Shown piece after piece: positions 45,101-52,973 of a stretch of DNA of 64,000 nt (positions within the stretch are counted from its first letter, which is position 1; each line of letters begins with the position of its first letter). This DNA comes from Bacteroidia bacterium. Lineage in GTDB: Bacteria; Bacteroidota; Bacteroidia; B-17B0; Aurantibacillaceae. The stretch is taken from NCBI GenBank assembly GCA_014378485.1, contig JACMNO010000025.1, positions 1 through 64,000 of the forward strand. Reading direction: 5' to 3'. The notes under the pieces are model-generated. The model did not search any database and was not told where the DNA came from. It saw only the letters and a program-made list of their open reading frames with translations. The position numbers and the translations under genes were made by a program.

Positions 45101-47126
45101 ATCCCAGCCTGCGGCTTTGGTTATAACAGCTTCGAGTTTTACAAACATTTCATGTTTTGGAGGAAATAACGGACAGATTTCAGTAACTATACAAGGTGGA
45201 ACACCTACTTATACGAATACTTGGACTCCTGCACAAAACAATAGTCCATTTATAAGTGGATTAACCGCAGGTGGCTATACGTTAGCTGTAATTGATCAGA
45301 ATAACTGTACGGTTGGAGCGAATTTTACAATTTTAGAACCTTCTCAGTTAACTTCAAGTTATGTGTCATTGCCGGCAACTTGCGGAAACGCTAACGGTTC
45401 CGCTACAGTAACCATTGGTGGTGGAACGCCTGCTTATGGTGTTAGTTGGAATACACCAGGTGCTCCAACAGGAACCGTGGCAATAAATATTGGGGGAGGA
45501 TCTAACTGGATTGCTACAATAACAGATTCAAAAGGTTGCTCTATTACTCAAACAGTAGCAGTTGCTAATCCTCCTGTTCCTGTTATTACCGGCTTTAACG
45601 TGGCTCCTCCAACCTGTTTTGGGTTACCTAACGGAACAATAACTGTTAATTATTCCTCAGGCACATCGCCTTATACTGTAAACTGGGCCAACCCGATTTC
45701 ACAAACCATAACAACTTCGGCACTAACACAAAGCGTGTCAGGAATTGGGGCAGGTTTATATAATGTTACAGTTACTGATAGTTATAGTTGTTCCACAACT
45801 CAGCCGGTTAATGTAACACAGCCAAACATGCTGGTATTAATGCCATCAGCTAACACCACTATTTGTTATGGATTATCTGCTCAAATCAGCGCATCATCAA
45901 CAGGAGGAACTGCACCTTATACTTACAGCTGGACACCAAATACATTCGTTGGTGGCGGCCCTCATACAGTTAATCCTACCACAACAACTTCTTATATTGT
46001 TTCGGTAAGTGATAATAATGGTTGCTCGCGTCCTCCACAAGTAATTACTATAGCAGTTACCCCGTCTTTAGCGATCAGTGGTTTTGCAGTAACAAAATGT
46101 GAAGGACAGTTTACTACGCTGGTTCCAACAATAACCAGCCCCGGAAAAGGCGGACTATATAGTTTTACGTGGAGTAACGGTGTTGTTTCAAACTCAGTAT
46201 CTACAAGCAGTATTTCGGTGCTGGCAACTATGCCAACACCGAACCAATACACAGTAACTATAGATGATAATTGCACCATTCCAACTGCATCTGCCGTGTT
46301 TACTGTAAATGTGAATCCGTTGCCTGTTATATCGTTTACAGCAAATCCAAGAATAGGATGTGCGCCTTTAACTGTTTCTTTAACCGGAACATCCAATGGA
46401 GCAAATGACCAGTTTAATTGGGTGGAATTTAATTTAATAGGAGGCCCTCAGCAGGTTGTTACATTAACGGATACAGGGTTTCACCAGGTATCATTAATTG
46501 TAACAAATACATTAACAGGTTGTTCTTCTTCGCATATTGAAAAAGATTATATTTATGTGTATGCTCAGCCGATAGCCTCTTTCTATGCAGATCCTTTTAA
46601 GGCTTCCATACTTGACCCGAACATTAATTTTGTAAATACCTCACAAGGTGCCACAAGTTATTACTGGGATTTTGGAGATCCTGTAGCTTTAAACGGTTCA
46701 AATACGTCTACGGTGGTGAATCCAAGTCATGTTTATGGTTACACAGGTGAATATAAAGTAAACCTGGTTGCCATTTCCATTCATGGTTGCAGAGACATAG
46801 CCTCGCAGCTTGTAGAAATAACTCCTGACTTTGCTTTATATATTCCAAACGCCTTTACACCTGATGAAAACGGATTAAATGATATTTTCCAACCGCTGGG
46901 AGTAGGTATTGACGAAGATAAATATAGGCTGGATATTTTTGACCGATGGGGTGAGAATATTTTCACTAGCAATAACTTTAGAAAAGGATGGGATGGTTCT
47001 GTAAAAGGAGGATCCAAGCCCGCTCCTCAAGGCGTTTATACTTACAAACTAATGGTACACGACTTGCAAGGCAATAAACACCCTTTTGTTGGACATGTGA
47101 CTGTGATCAGGCGAAATAATAATTAA
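39165..47126 (+). CDS. Giant SprB-repeat surface adhesin with gliding-motility-type C-terminal domain
   Basis: The 2653-residue protein starts with MKNSIYSLFLIITLFISSEVFAQ, a good signal peptide. An in-frame ATG at 39120 would add 15 non-signal residues and overlap the previous gene. An N-terminal PANDNCAGAI domain (about 25-150) is followed by a middle domain. About 22-24 SprB-type repeats of roughly 80 residues follow, each with an initial C(F/G)xxNG and a terminal (D)xxGC motif. Two PKD-like domains precede the C-terminal domain IPNAFTPDENGLNDIF...IFDRWGENIF...GVYTYKL, the type B/gliding-associated T9SS signal. In the SprB family such proteins are surface filaments for adhesion or gliding. 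A terminator follows. Confidence 0.93.
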   Translation: MKNSIYSLFLIITLFISSEVFAQPANDNCAGAINLVIGAVPPCGTGVQTSANTTVSGSITTATPGNPYIYQTGCTGASTAQAFPANDVWYKYVATGYDANITVTSMFANPNISVYAGSCAALGGGVGGCATGTGGSATLLVQQMVVGTTYYIQVSGGTGQTGTFNLSINNTKSCSDCLIGASLTVNPLPVNGAYAPGTTVNFCYHINQYNHVNTNWLHGVQLTFGSGWNAASLTASAPTSTSTGGSWSYYPSAVGTVNGVNWGPGWYWDTSDIGTSPTNNFGDPAINSNAGMWNFCMSLTTPLACTPGSNLSVAFNTSGDGESGSWSSSACSGDAPTVFNAIGACCPPVMSSLPLNCFGVPTGSATAAPIGTQGPYTYNWSGPASYSSSASGIAGANTITNLDAGTYTVQIIDKNLCAITNTIIVTQPTLLTATVTPVNSTCSSAGSITTAASGGTPAYTYTWSGPSSYSSNTQSPTGLTVAGVYTLIMSDTKGCTLTKTVTIASTGTVTSTFTGAGTQCFVGNTFTFNNTGSTGAGITHAYSFSPTTGAPAASPTNTIGTYGPVSFTAPGTYTVTQTVVNGVCINTTTATVIINPNPLATLTPSNPTCGLSNGLVFINNTSCCAQTITGFASSLGSVSGQTVTGLGASTPIITLTNSSGCTFTVSTTLTMTPFPTAITTTTVSTTCGNANGSLSFVASPGTAPYTYSVNGTAATSPTAGLAAGSYVVLVKDFNGCTFSVTATISNIPGPTAMTVGNLPASCAGATGSATVTGVTGGTPTYSYAIDGGAFGTSATFGALASGTHTIVVKDANACTFTTTAVVGLQAGITSATVNASTASCGTANGTSTVTGVTGGVPTYSYSFDGGGFGTSTSTSGLAAGNHTVIIKDVNTCTLSVPYTVLSLGSPTVSITSFSNTTCFGLSNGSCTVAIPTGGAGAPYTYSLTTPLQIAGPTAGTGAFSGLPAGSYNITVKDAAGCIATTTVTISEPTQVSITTSSLPVKCFGTPTGTINVVGAGGTPTYSYNLNGSATYQASTVFANQSAGTYLMGVKDSKGCTATQTVIVAQPPALAISVSSQNANCTAANGIGSATVTGGTGTITYTWTPTGGAAAVSNSVAAGNYTVIATDANGCIISSPVVVGLTPGGTAAITGSTNITCFNANNGSITAGMIGGTANFSYLWTPGGQTTATAINLAPGTYSCTITDFYGCIANTSGTITQPTVLTAIMNSNNVKCFGTPTGTVSAAGSGGSGGYTYSWPTLASTLSTVPNVAIGNYSCTITDANGCSITASITVTQPTSITLSSTVTPANCGQANGTATITASGGSGTYSYTWSTTGSTTISQPPVVANTYTVQVKDANNCFQTLAVTIPNTAGPTISITSQTNVACFGICSGVATTSVSGGIPSYTYLWSNGQVTPSGTNLCAGLYTVSATDQAGCVTSTSVSITQPTALTVTISPTNPKCFGATNGFGTAAAIGGTPSYTFAWSPASAGNSATSNQIGAGNYGLTVTDGKGCVVTSSMALANPPAMAASITSTNVTCFNVCNGTAVASSTNGVGAVNYVWSGGASPVSSQTLTGACSGTYNLLATDQNSCTANSSIIITQPTQVTANISSTGSVTCFGGNNGFASVTPGGGTGAFSYTWTPNGTIHAATAGSLTAGSYVATVSDANGCTATATATVLQPAAFTTTLTTANVKCNGACDGTGNIAFSGGVGVPTFLWQPGLQAGNSVSNLCAGNQTVTITSNGSCTNVLTFTLTEPSPLTAVASATNSNCGQANGKTCVVLGGGTAPYSSIWSNGATTLCNNNIIASAYSYTVTDANLCKVITSGLVNDIAGPVVTITSQTNISCFNGNNGAATTTVTGGVFPYTYLWTGTSYTTPNVSTFNVGIKNITVTDAAGCVGNASVQITEPTQLVSAIGSFTNVSCFGQTNGGATILVNGGTPNYSYSWTPSTQTSSVMIGVGANNYICNVVDGNGCATSKPVTISQPAALVITASSFTNISCFGGNNGQISVTIQGGTPTYTNTWTPAQNNSPFISGLTAGGYTLAVIDQNNCTVGANFTILEPSQLTSSYVSLPATCGNANGSATVTIGGGTPAYGVSWNTPGAPTGTVAINIGGGSNWIATITDSKGCSITQTVAVANPPVPVITGFNVAPPTCFGLPNGTITVNYSSGTSPYTVNWANPISQTITTSALTQSVSGIGAGLYNVTVTDSYSCSTTQPVNVTQPNMLVLMPSANTTICYGLSAQISASSTGGTAPYTYSWTPNTFVGGGPHTVNPTTTTSYIVSVSDNNGCSRPPQVITIAVTPSLAISGFAVTKCEGQFTTLVPTITSPGKGGLYSFTWSNGVVSNSVSTSSISVLATMPTPNQYTVTIDDNCTIPTASAVFTVNVNPLPVISFTANPRIGCAPLTVSLTGTSNGANDQFNWVEFNLIGGPQQVVTLTDTGFHQVSLIVTNTLTGCSSSHIEKDYIYVYAQPIASFYADPFKASILDPNINFVNTSQGATSYYWDFGDPVALNGSNTSTVVNPSHVYGYTGEYKVNLVAISIHGCRDIASQLVEITPDFALYIPNAFTPDENGLNDIFQPLGVGIDEDKYRLDIFDRWGENIFTSNNFRKGWDGSVKGGSKPAPQGVYTYKLMVHDLQGNKHPFVGHVTVIRRNNN
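40225..46060 (+). repeat. Array of about 22-24 SprB-type repeats
   Basis: Degenerate modules of about 240 bp each read Cys-F/G-x-x-NG, GGTPxYTYxW, AGTYTVTVTDxxGC and end in TQP or TEP. Most keep one Cys at each end, and copies such as 'VKCFGTPTGT' recur (42167 and 42855). Confidence 0.9.
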
Positions 47127-47145
47127 AAAAGTATTTATGAGTTTT

Positions 47146-47177
47146 GAAAAACGCCGCTGCTTTAGCGGCGTTTTTGT
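47146..47177 (+). terminator. Rho-independent terminator after giant adhesin
   Basis: AACGCCGCT and AGCGGCGTT form a 9-bp stem with a 5-nt loop, preceded by an A run and followed by TTT. Confidence 0.9.
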
Positions 47178-47221
47178 TGTATATATTTTTTTGGCTATTC
47201 TTATTATTACGCCCAATAGTG

Positions 47222-47229
47222 TATCTTTG
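47222..47229 (+). promoter_or_regulatory. -7 box of lepA (TATCTTTG)
   Basis: A TAnnTTTG match ends 19 nt before the ATG. The region 19 bp further upstream has only a weak -33. Confidence 0.5.
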
Positions 47230-47248
47230 CAGACTTATTTTATATTAA

Positions 47249-49039
47249 ATGAAGAACATACGTAATTTTTGCATTATTGCCCATATCGACCACGGTAAAT
47301 CTACTTTAGCAGACAGATTATTGGAATACACCAATACGATCTCTAAAAGAGATATGCAGGCCCAGGTGTTAGATGATATGGACCTGGAAAAAGAACGTGG
47401 AATTACTATAAAGAGCCATGCCATTCAAATGGATTACACTTTTAAGGGCGAAAAATACACGTTGAATTTAATAGATACACCCGGTCATGTTGATTTTAGT
47501 TACGAGGTTTCAAGATCGATTGCTGCCTGCGAAGGCGCTTTATTAATTGTGGATGCTGCCCAGGGAATACAGGCACAGACGATTTCTAATTTATATTTGG
47601 CGCTGGAACACAACTTAAAAATAATTCCTATTCTTAATAAAATCGATTTGCCAAGCGCTGAGCCGGAAATGGTTAAAGATCAAATAGTAGAGTTGTTAGG
47701 TTGTGAACGCGAAGAGATTATGCTGGCGTCCGGCAAAACTGGTGCAGGAGTTCATGAAATTTTAGAAGAAATTGTAAATCGTATTCCTTCACCAAGCGGT
47801 GATGAAAATGCGCCATTGCAGGCTCTAATCTTTGATTCTGTTTTTAATTCTTTTAGAGGAATTATTGCTTATTTCCGTATTTATAACGGAAGCATTAAAA
47901 AAGGTGAAAAAGTAAAGTTTTTAAATACAGGAATGGAATACAATGCTGATGAAATTGGAGTGCTGAGGTTAAAGCAAGAGCCAAGAGACATTGTGTATAC
48001 CGGAGATGTTGGATACATTATTTCAGGTATCAAGGAAGCAAAGGAAGTAAAAGTAGGAGATACCTTAACAACTGTTGCTAACCCCTGCACAGAGGGAATA
48101 CATGGATTTGAAGAAGTAAAACCTATGGTATTTGCAGGTATTTACCCTATAGACACGGAGGACTTTGAAGAGCTGCGTTACAGTATGGAGAAGCTTCAGT
48201 TAAATGATGCTTCTTTAACATGGGAACCCGAATCTTCATTAGCATTAGGATTTGGTTTCCGTTGTGGGTTTTTAGGAATGCTGCATATGGAAATTGTGCA
48301 GGAACGACTTGAACGTGAGTTTAAAATGACGGTCATCACAACAGTACCTAACGTTTCGTATATTGCTTATCAAACAAATGGCGAAGTTGTAAAAGTAAAT
48401 AATCCAAGTGACCTCCCTGATCCTGGACGTATTAGTTATATTGAAGAACCTTATATCAAAGCTAATATTATTACTAAATCCGATTTTATCGGGTCTGTAA
48501 TGAGTTTGTGTATTGAGAAACGCGGAATTATTGTTACTCAAAATTATTTAACTGCCGATAGGGTAGAGTTGGTTTTTGAAATGCCTTTAGGAGAAGTTGT
48601 TTTTGATTTCTTTGACAGATTAAAATCAATTTCAAAAGGATACGCTTCTTTTGATTATCACCCGATAGGCATGAGAGAATCTGATTTAGTTAAATTGGAT
48701 ATATTATTAAAAGGCGAACCGGTAGATGCCTTGTCTTGTTTAATCCACAGAAGCAATTCATACCACTTTGGTAAAAAGATATGCGAAAAACTTAAAGAAT
48801 TAATCCCTAAACAGCAGTTCGAAATTCCAATTCAGGCAGCTATAGGCGCAAAGATCATTTCCAGGGAAACTATCAGCGCCATGCGAAAAGATGTAACCGC
48901 CAAATGTTACGGTGGAGATATCAGCCGTAAGCGTAAATTACTGGAGAAACAAAAAGAAGGAAAAAAACGAATGAAGTCTGTTGGAAATGTTGAAATTCCG
49001 CAGAGCGCATTTATGGCGGTGCTAAAACTAAATGATTAG
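47249..49039 (+). CDS. lepA: Elongation factor 4 (LepA)
   Basis: The 596-residue length is typical of this membrane-associated translational GTPase, which acts on ribosomes under stress and in initiation. Motifs are G1 [17 protein letters not shown] at the N-terminus, [13 protein letters not shown] (G2), [15 protein letters not shown] (G3), NKIDLP (G4) and SGKTGAGV (G5). The LepA-specific C-terminus includes [20 protein letters not shown] and [14 protein letters not shown]. It has its own promoter between two terminators and so is probably monocistronic. Confidence 0.97.
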   Translation: MKNIRNFCIIAHIDHGKSTLADRLLEYTNTISKRDMQAQVLDDMDLEKERGITIKSHAIQMDYTFKGEKYTLNLIDTPGHVDFSYEVSRSIAACEGALLIVDAAQGIQAQTISNLYLALEHNLKIIPILNKIDLPSAEPEMVKDQIVELLGCEREEIMLASGKTGAGVHEILEEIVNRIPSPSGDENAPLQALIFDSVFNSFRGIIAYFRIYNGSIKKGEKVKFLNTGMEYNADEIGVLRLKQEPRDIVYTGDVGYIISGIKEAKEVKVGDTLTTVANPCTEGIHGFEEVKPMVFAGIYPIDTEDFEELRYSMEKLQLNDASLTWEPESSLALGFGFRCGFLGMLHMEIVQERLEREFKMTVITTVPNVSYIAYQTNGEVVKVNNPSDLPDPGRISYIEEPYIKANIITKSDFIGSVMSLCIEKRGIIVTQNYLTADRVELVFEMPLGEVVFDFFDRLKSISKGYASFDYHPIGMRESDLVKLDILLKGEPVDALSCLIHRSNSYHFGKKICEKLKELIPKQQFEIPIQAAIGAKIISRETISAMRKDVTAKCYGGDISRKRKLLEKQKEGKKRMKSVGNVEIPQSAFMAVLKLND

Positions 49040-49074
49040 AACATAGACTTAATAAATTAAAAGTCTCTATTAAG

Positions 49075-49109
49075 AAAAAGCCATCCGCTAGCTAGCAGAT
49101 GGCTTTTTT
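49075..49109. terminator. Bidirectional terminator between lepA and M43 protease gene
   Basis: AAAAAGCCATC and GATGGCTTTTTT form a symmetrical hairpin around CGCTAGCTAGCA between convergent genes. Confidence 0.9.
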
Positions 49110-49132
49110 GCATTCAAACAAACAAACAAATC

Positions 49133-51049
49133 TTATTTAATAAGCATGAACTTTTTAGTTTGAATCTCACCATTGATTGATAAGGCACACAAATAAACAC
49201 CGCCTTGCAATTCATCAGCACTAGTTATCGATGTCAAATCAACTTCATAATTCTGTTTGCCCTCTGTTTGATTTTGAGGATTGTAATCAGCGATCAGTTT
49301 GCCCATCATGTTATAAAGCTTGATGTTAACAGCTGAATTATCAGAATCAAGAGAATAATTTACATTGATAAATGATGACGCAGGATTTGGCGCTAATTGG
49401 AAATCTATCGTAGAACCGTTTTTAGGAATTGTTCGTAATGTAGATATATTATCAACAAGTGCAATATCATCTTTAGGCTGTTCAAGTAAAACTGCAGTTG
49501 AAACTGCAGTTGAAGAAGAGAATGCCAGGCGCATATTAGGGCGACTGTAGGACAATGATCCGGTAGTGTTTACACAAACTCCACCCGCTGCAACATCTGA
49601 ACGTAAATACAAGGTATTATAAGTGCTGGTAGTAGTAAAATAGGTTTTAGTATCTGTGCTATAAGCACTATTGTCAAAACAAATCTCAACCAATAAATTA
49701 TCTGTTCCATTATAGGTAAACGGTGTTGTAAACGAATGAGTTTTCCAACCTACGGATGCTGTAGTGTTAGCTGAATAAACTGTTGTCATATTAGTATTAC
49801 TTAAAAAAGTTGTACTACCAAATGCGGCAGCGGTTGTATGTCTCACCTTAATTGTGAACCCATTCATTACTTGTGTGCTTGCCGAAGCAACATTAAAAGC
49901 AAGTGATTTAATAATGTTATTAGTTGAAGAGTAACCTGCGGCAACTAATTCTGCTTTAGTAATAATATATTGAACTTTTTCATCCATATAATAAGTTCCA
50001 TAAGGCGTTACAGTTGTACCAGTACCAGTACCAGTACCAATAGTTAGTGTGTTGGAGGCGCTTGATGTGGTAGTTCCGCCACAACCTGCAGAAGTCAATA
50101 AACTAGCGCGAGCTCCGCCTGCTGCAAATAAAGATTGCATTCTTGATTTTTGACCGGTACTAAACATATACATACAAGCATCGTTCGTATAGTCCATATA
50201 ATTCATAAACATATCTCCATTAGAACCATTTGAACAAGTGATGTGAGGAAATGCCGGGCAACCACCATTTGATGTTTGTTGTGTAGGCGTATCGTTTACA
50301 AGGTCACTCCCACAAGCAGCATCACCCCATATGTGACGCAAGTTTAACCAGTGTCCAACTTCGTGAGTAGCCGTTCTTCCTTTGTCATAAGGTGCGCTAA
50401 CTGTTCCTGTTCTACCAAATGATGAATACAAAATAACTACACCATCAGTTGCCGCAGGGCCACCAGGAAATTGAGCGTAACCTAACAGTCCGCCACCTAA
50501 ATTACATACCCACAAGTTTAAATATTGGCTGGTGTTCCAGGCATCGCTTCCACCTGATGAAGTGTATTTAACTGAGTTATCATCAGAAAATGAAGCAACA
50601 GTTGTGCTTTTTCTAATGATACCTGTTGATGTTGCTCCGGATGGACTTTTTGACGCTAAACAAAATGTAATTTCAACATCGGCCGCTAAACCTGCAAATG
50701 CCACAGGAATTAAAGTTCTGTCTGCATTTAATTTTCTAAAATCTTCATTTAAAACGTCAATTTGAGATTTAATTTGTGCATCAGTAATGTTTTGCGAAGT
50801 TGTATTGTAAACAACATGAACCACAACCGGAATATTAACTACCGTAGCCGCTGTTTTCATAGAGGCACTGTTTTGAACCCACTCAGCAGTTTGCTGTTCA
50901 ATTAAATTCATTCTGTCTTCCAGACCTTCATCCTGAGATTTTAAATAATTCAAATGCTGCATTGTTCCACAATTTCTTTGTGCTGTTTGCGATAACATTG
51001 TACCTGTCAAAAGCAAAAACAAACTTAATAGAGTAAATACTTTTCTCAT
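49133..51049 (-). CDS. M43 (pappalysin-like) zinc metalloprotease with T9SS type A tail
   Basis: The 638-residue protein has a signal peptide (MRKVFTLLSLFLLLTGTMLS). The catalytic domain carries HEVGHWLNLRH with the zinc His at 229, 233 and 239 and Glu230 as base, and a following Met-turn-like DMFMNYMDY. This matches the M43 family. A beta-sandwich module follows at about 350-520, after a TGTGTGT linker encoded by a hexanucleotide repeat. The type A sorting domain (FQLAPNPASSFINVNYSL ... GEIQTKKFMLIK) closes it. It is expected to be secreted by the T9SS and act outside the cell. The beta-sandwich resembles a module in the large adhesin at 52974-58052. Confidence 0.93.
   Translation of the reverse strand: MRKVFTLLSLFLLLTGTMLSQTAQRNCGTMQHLNYLKSQDEGLEDRMNLIEQQTAEWVQNSASMKTAATVVNIPVVVHVVYNTTSQNITDAQIKSQIDVLNEDFRKLNADRTLIPVAFAGLAADVEITFCLASKSPSGATSTGIIRKSTTVASFSDDNSVKYTSSGGSDAWNTSQYLNLWVCNLGGGLLGYAQFPGGPAATDGVVILYSSFGRTGTVSAPYDKGRTATHEVGHWLNLRHIWGDAACGSDLVNDTPTQQTSNGGCPAFPHITCSNGSNGDMFMNYMDYTNDACMYMFSTGQKSRMQSLFAAGGARASLLTSAGCGGTTTSSASNTLTIGTGTGTGTTVTPYGTYYMDEKVQYIITKAELVAAGYSSTNNIIKSLAFNVASASTQVMNGFTIKVRHTTAAAFGSTTFLSNTNMTTVYSANTTASVGWKTHSFTTPFTYNGTDNLLVEICFDNSAYSTDTKTYFTTTSTYNTLYLRSDVAAGGVCVNTTGSLSYSRPNMRLAFSSSTAVSTAVLLEQPKDDIALVDNISTLRTIPKNGSTIDFQLAPNPASSFINVNYSLDSDNSAVNIKLYNMMGKLIADYNPQNQTEGKQNYEVDLTSITSADELQGGVYLCALSINGEIQTKKFMLIK
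50016..50039. repeat. (GTACCA)x4 microsatellite in protease linker
   Basis: Four copies of a 6-bp unit encode the Gly-Thr linker between the protease domain and the beta-sandwich. Slippage would change linker length without a frameshift. Confidence 0.85.
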
Positions 51050-51246
51050 ATGATTTTTGGTTTAATATTAGAGTTTTATTCTACGAATCTAATCCAATTA
51101 ATACCCGATATTAAAATTCCAGATATAATACCAAATGTTTTTTTAAAAACTGTAGAAAGCCCGTATTTGCTATCGATTTAGACGAAAAATACAACGTGGT
51201 TTTTGTAGAATTTTTGATTTTTTAAAGAAGTAAAATGATACTTATT

Positions 51247-52842
51247 TTACGTTTTATCTACCTCAAATTTGTTTTTCGAACTTTGCAGGCAAAGAAAGCT
51301 AGCTTGCCATAAAAACAATGTCTGGAAGAATATAAAAAATGTAACGCCGGATTGCGTTTCCAAAGTATCCTCCGTCATAAAAGATAATAGTGCAATGAGA
51401 AAGAAAGGCCAGTATAAATAATGTAATTTTTTTCTTAGCAGGATAGCAGGATAAAATAAATAAAATAAGAATATAAAAAGACCAACGAATCCAAACGCAA
51501 CGGTAATTGCCAGATATTGGTTATGGCATCGTAAACGCCATAAAGGATCAAGTTTTGAATTCGTAAATATATACATTTTATCAAAAGAACCCTGGATATC
51601 TCCAGTACCAACACCAAAAACCGGTCGTTTTTGGATAATGTAACAAGCATTTTTCCAGAATTCCAATCTCATGGTCAGAGTGTGCCCTGACGGATTTTCT
51701 CCATGTTTATATTTTGTATACTCCCAAACTATTTCACGCCATTTGGAAATTAACCCACTGTTGACATTATATTTATAATTTGGTGTGCCATTTTCTATTC
51801 GTACAACGTCTTCTTTTGATAATGAGAGTATCCCTAATGAATCTTTTGTAAGCCCTTTACTTGCCATATATCTCAGCAAGGTAAAATACAGTTTATTCCC
51901 TTTTTTATCTGATCCGTCAAAAGACAATTGACTTTTAAGATTCCATTCTTTTTTCAGTTCCCCATAATTCACATTAACAGTAATCAAATTTCCATTTTCT
52001 GCAATTTTATATGATGTATCTTGAAAATAATAATTTTCATTTTTTGTTTTTTCTAAAAGTATATTTGCCTTATTAGATGAGGATTTATCAAACATATTTA
52101 AACTTGAAAGTGCCTGATTAAAAATAATTAAGCCAGATAAAACTAAAATAACGATCAGGCCGATCGTTATTTTTCGTGGAAGCTTTTTTAGACTAAATGA
52201 AATAATAAGAATTGGCCCAACGAGCAAGAGAAACAATAAGCCGGTTGCCATTTCAAGTTGATACATAAAAAACATTAGCCATACAGCTGCCAGAATGCAT
52301 AAACACTTTACTCCTTTTTTCTCTTCCTTAAAGTAAACATAGATTATTCCAATAACACTAAATGCTATAAACAATGAAAACCTTATGTGTGACATGAATA
52401 CGGATGCTTTACGCACATCAAGAATGACTTTTTTTGTGTAGCCCGCATAAACAGCATAACAACAAAACGAACTCACTAATACGCTTAAAAAGAAAAAACT
52501 AAAAAGTAAGCGAAACTCTTTTTGCGACAAGGGTTTGGTGGAGAGTAATAGTGCCGGAAGAGTTAATAAGGGGATTTTATTTCTAAGGTCATCCAGTCCA
52601 TGTTGGGTATCCTGGGTATTAAACATCCCTACCAGATGCAATATATAGAGACAAGCAAGAACCCAAAATATTTTATTAGATTTTAATTGTTGAAATTTAT
52701 AGTTGTAGTCTTTTTCTAATAGCCAGTTTGCTGCTAAAATAATTTGAGGGATACTCGTTGGAACAGTTCCAAATAACATCCCAGATGCTAAGCCAATAAG
52801 TCCGAAAAGAAAGATATTGCGATGCCAGTGAGCTGGGAGCAT
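51247..52842 (-). CDS. O-antigen ligase-like (Wzy/WaaL family) membrane protein
   Basis: The 531-residue protein has about ten membrane spans. A long hydrophilic loop (about residues 245-400) is followed by the family motif KRPVFGVGTGDIQ. Later comes RLRCHNQYLAITVAFGFVGL, where the conserved His/Asn-Gln of O-antigen ligases sits. The family transfers or polymerises undecaprenyl-linked polysaccharide on the periplasmic side. No other polysaccharide genes are clustered with it, so it may act on a polymer made elsewhere. Its 3' neighbour is the M43 protease, about 200 bp away, with no feature seen between. Confidence 0.8.
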   Translation of the reverse strand: MLPAHWHRNIFLFGLIGLASGMLFGTVPTSIPQIILAANWLLEKDYNYKFQQLKSNKIFWVLACLYILHLVGMFNTQDTQHGLDDLRNKIPLLTLPALLLSTKPLSQKEFRLLFSFFFLSVLVSSFCCYAVYAGYTKKVILDVRKASVFMSHIRFSLFIAFSVIGIIYVYFKEEKKGVKCLCILAAVWLMFFMYQLEMATGLLFLLLVGPILIISFSLKKLPRKITIGLIVILVLSGLIIFNQALSSLNMFDKSSSNKANILLEKTKNENYYFQDTSYKIAENGNLITVNVNYGELKKEWNLKSQLSFDGSDKKGNKLYFTLLRYMASKGLTKDSLGILSLSKEDVVRIENGTPNYKYNVNSGLISKWREIVWEYTKYKHGENPSGHTLTMRLEFWKNACYIIQKRPVFGVGTGDIQGSFDKMYIFTNSKLDPLWRLRCHNQYLAITVAFGFVGLFIFLFYLFYPAILLRKKLHYLYWPFFLIALLSFMTEDTLETQSGVTFFIFFQTLFLWQASFLCLQSSKNKFEVDKT

Positions 52843-52918
52843 AAGTTTTAAAATAGTTCAGATGAAAACGCAAGATATGCCGTTTTATTGTACAAAGAAG
52901 GAGATGGCATATAGGTTT

Positions 52919-52954
52919 TTAAAAAAAAAGCACTGCTTAATTGCAGTGCTTTTG
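52919..52954 (-). terminator. Terminator of the 52974-58052 adhesin gene
   Basis: AAAAGCACTGC-TTAATT-GCAGTGCTTTT hairpin, with a T run of about ten on the minus strand, lies directly after the adhesin stop. Confidence 0.9.
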
Positions 52955-52973
52955 CAGGAGGGTAAATTTGTAA

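Noticed and set aside
40225-46060. Possible CRISPR-like periodic repeats
   Set aside because: The periodicity (about 240 bp, degenerate) is that of protein modules in one open frame; no conserved 25-40 bp direct repeats with unique spacers.
39911-46396. Antisense reading frames inside the SprB-repeat adhesin
   Set aside because: Products are Val/Pro-rich reverse translations of Thr/Gly repeats; a known artefact of such genes.
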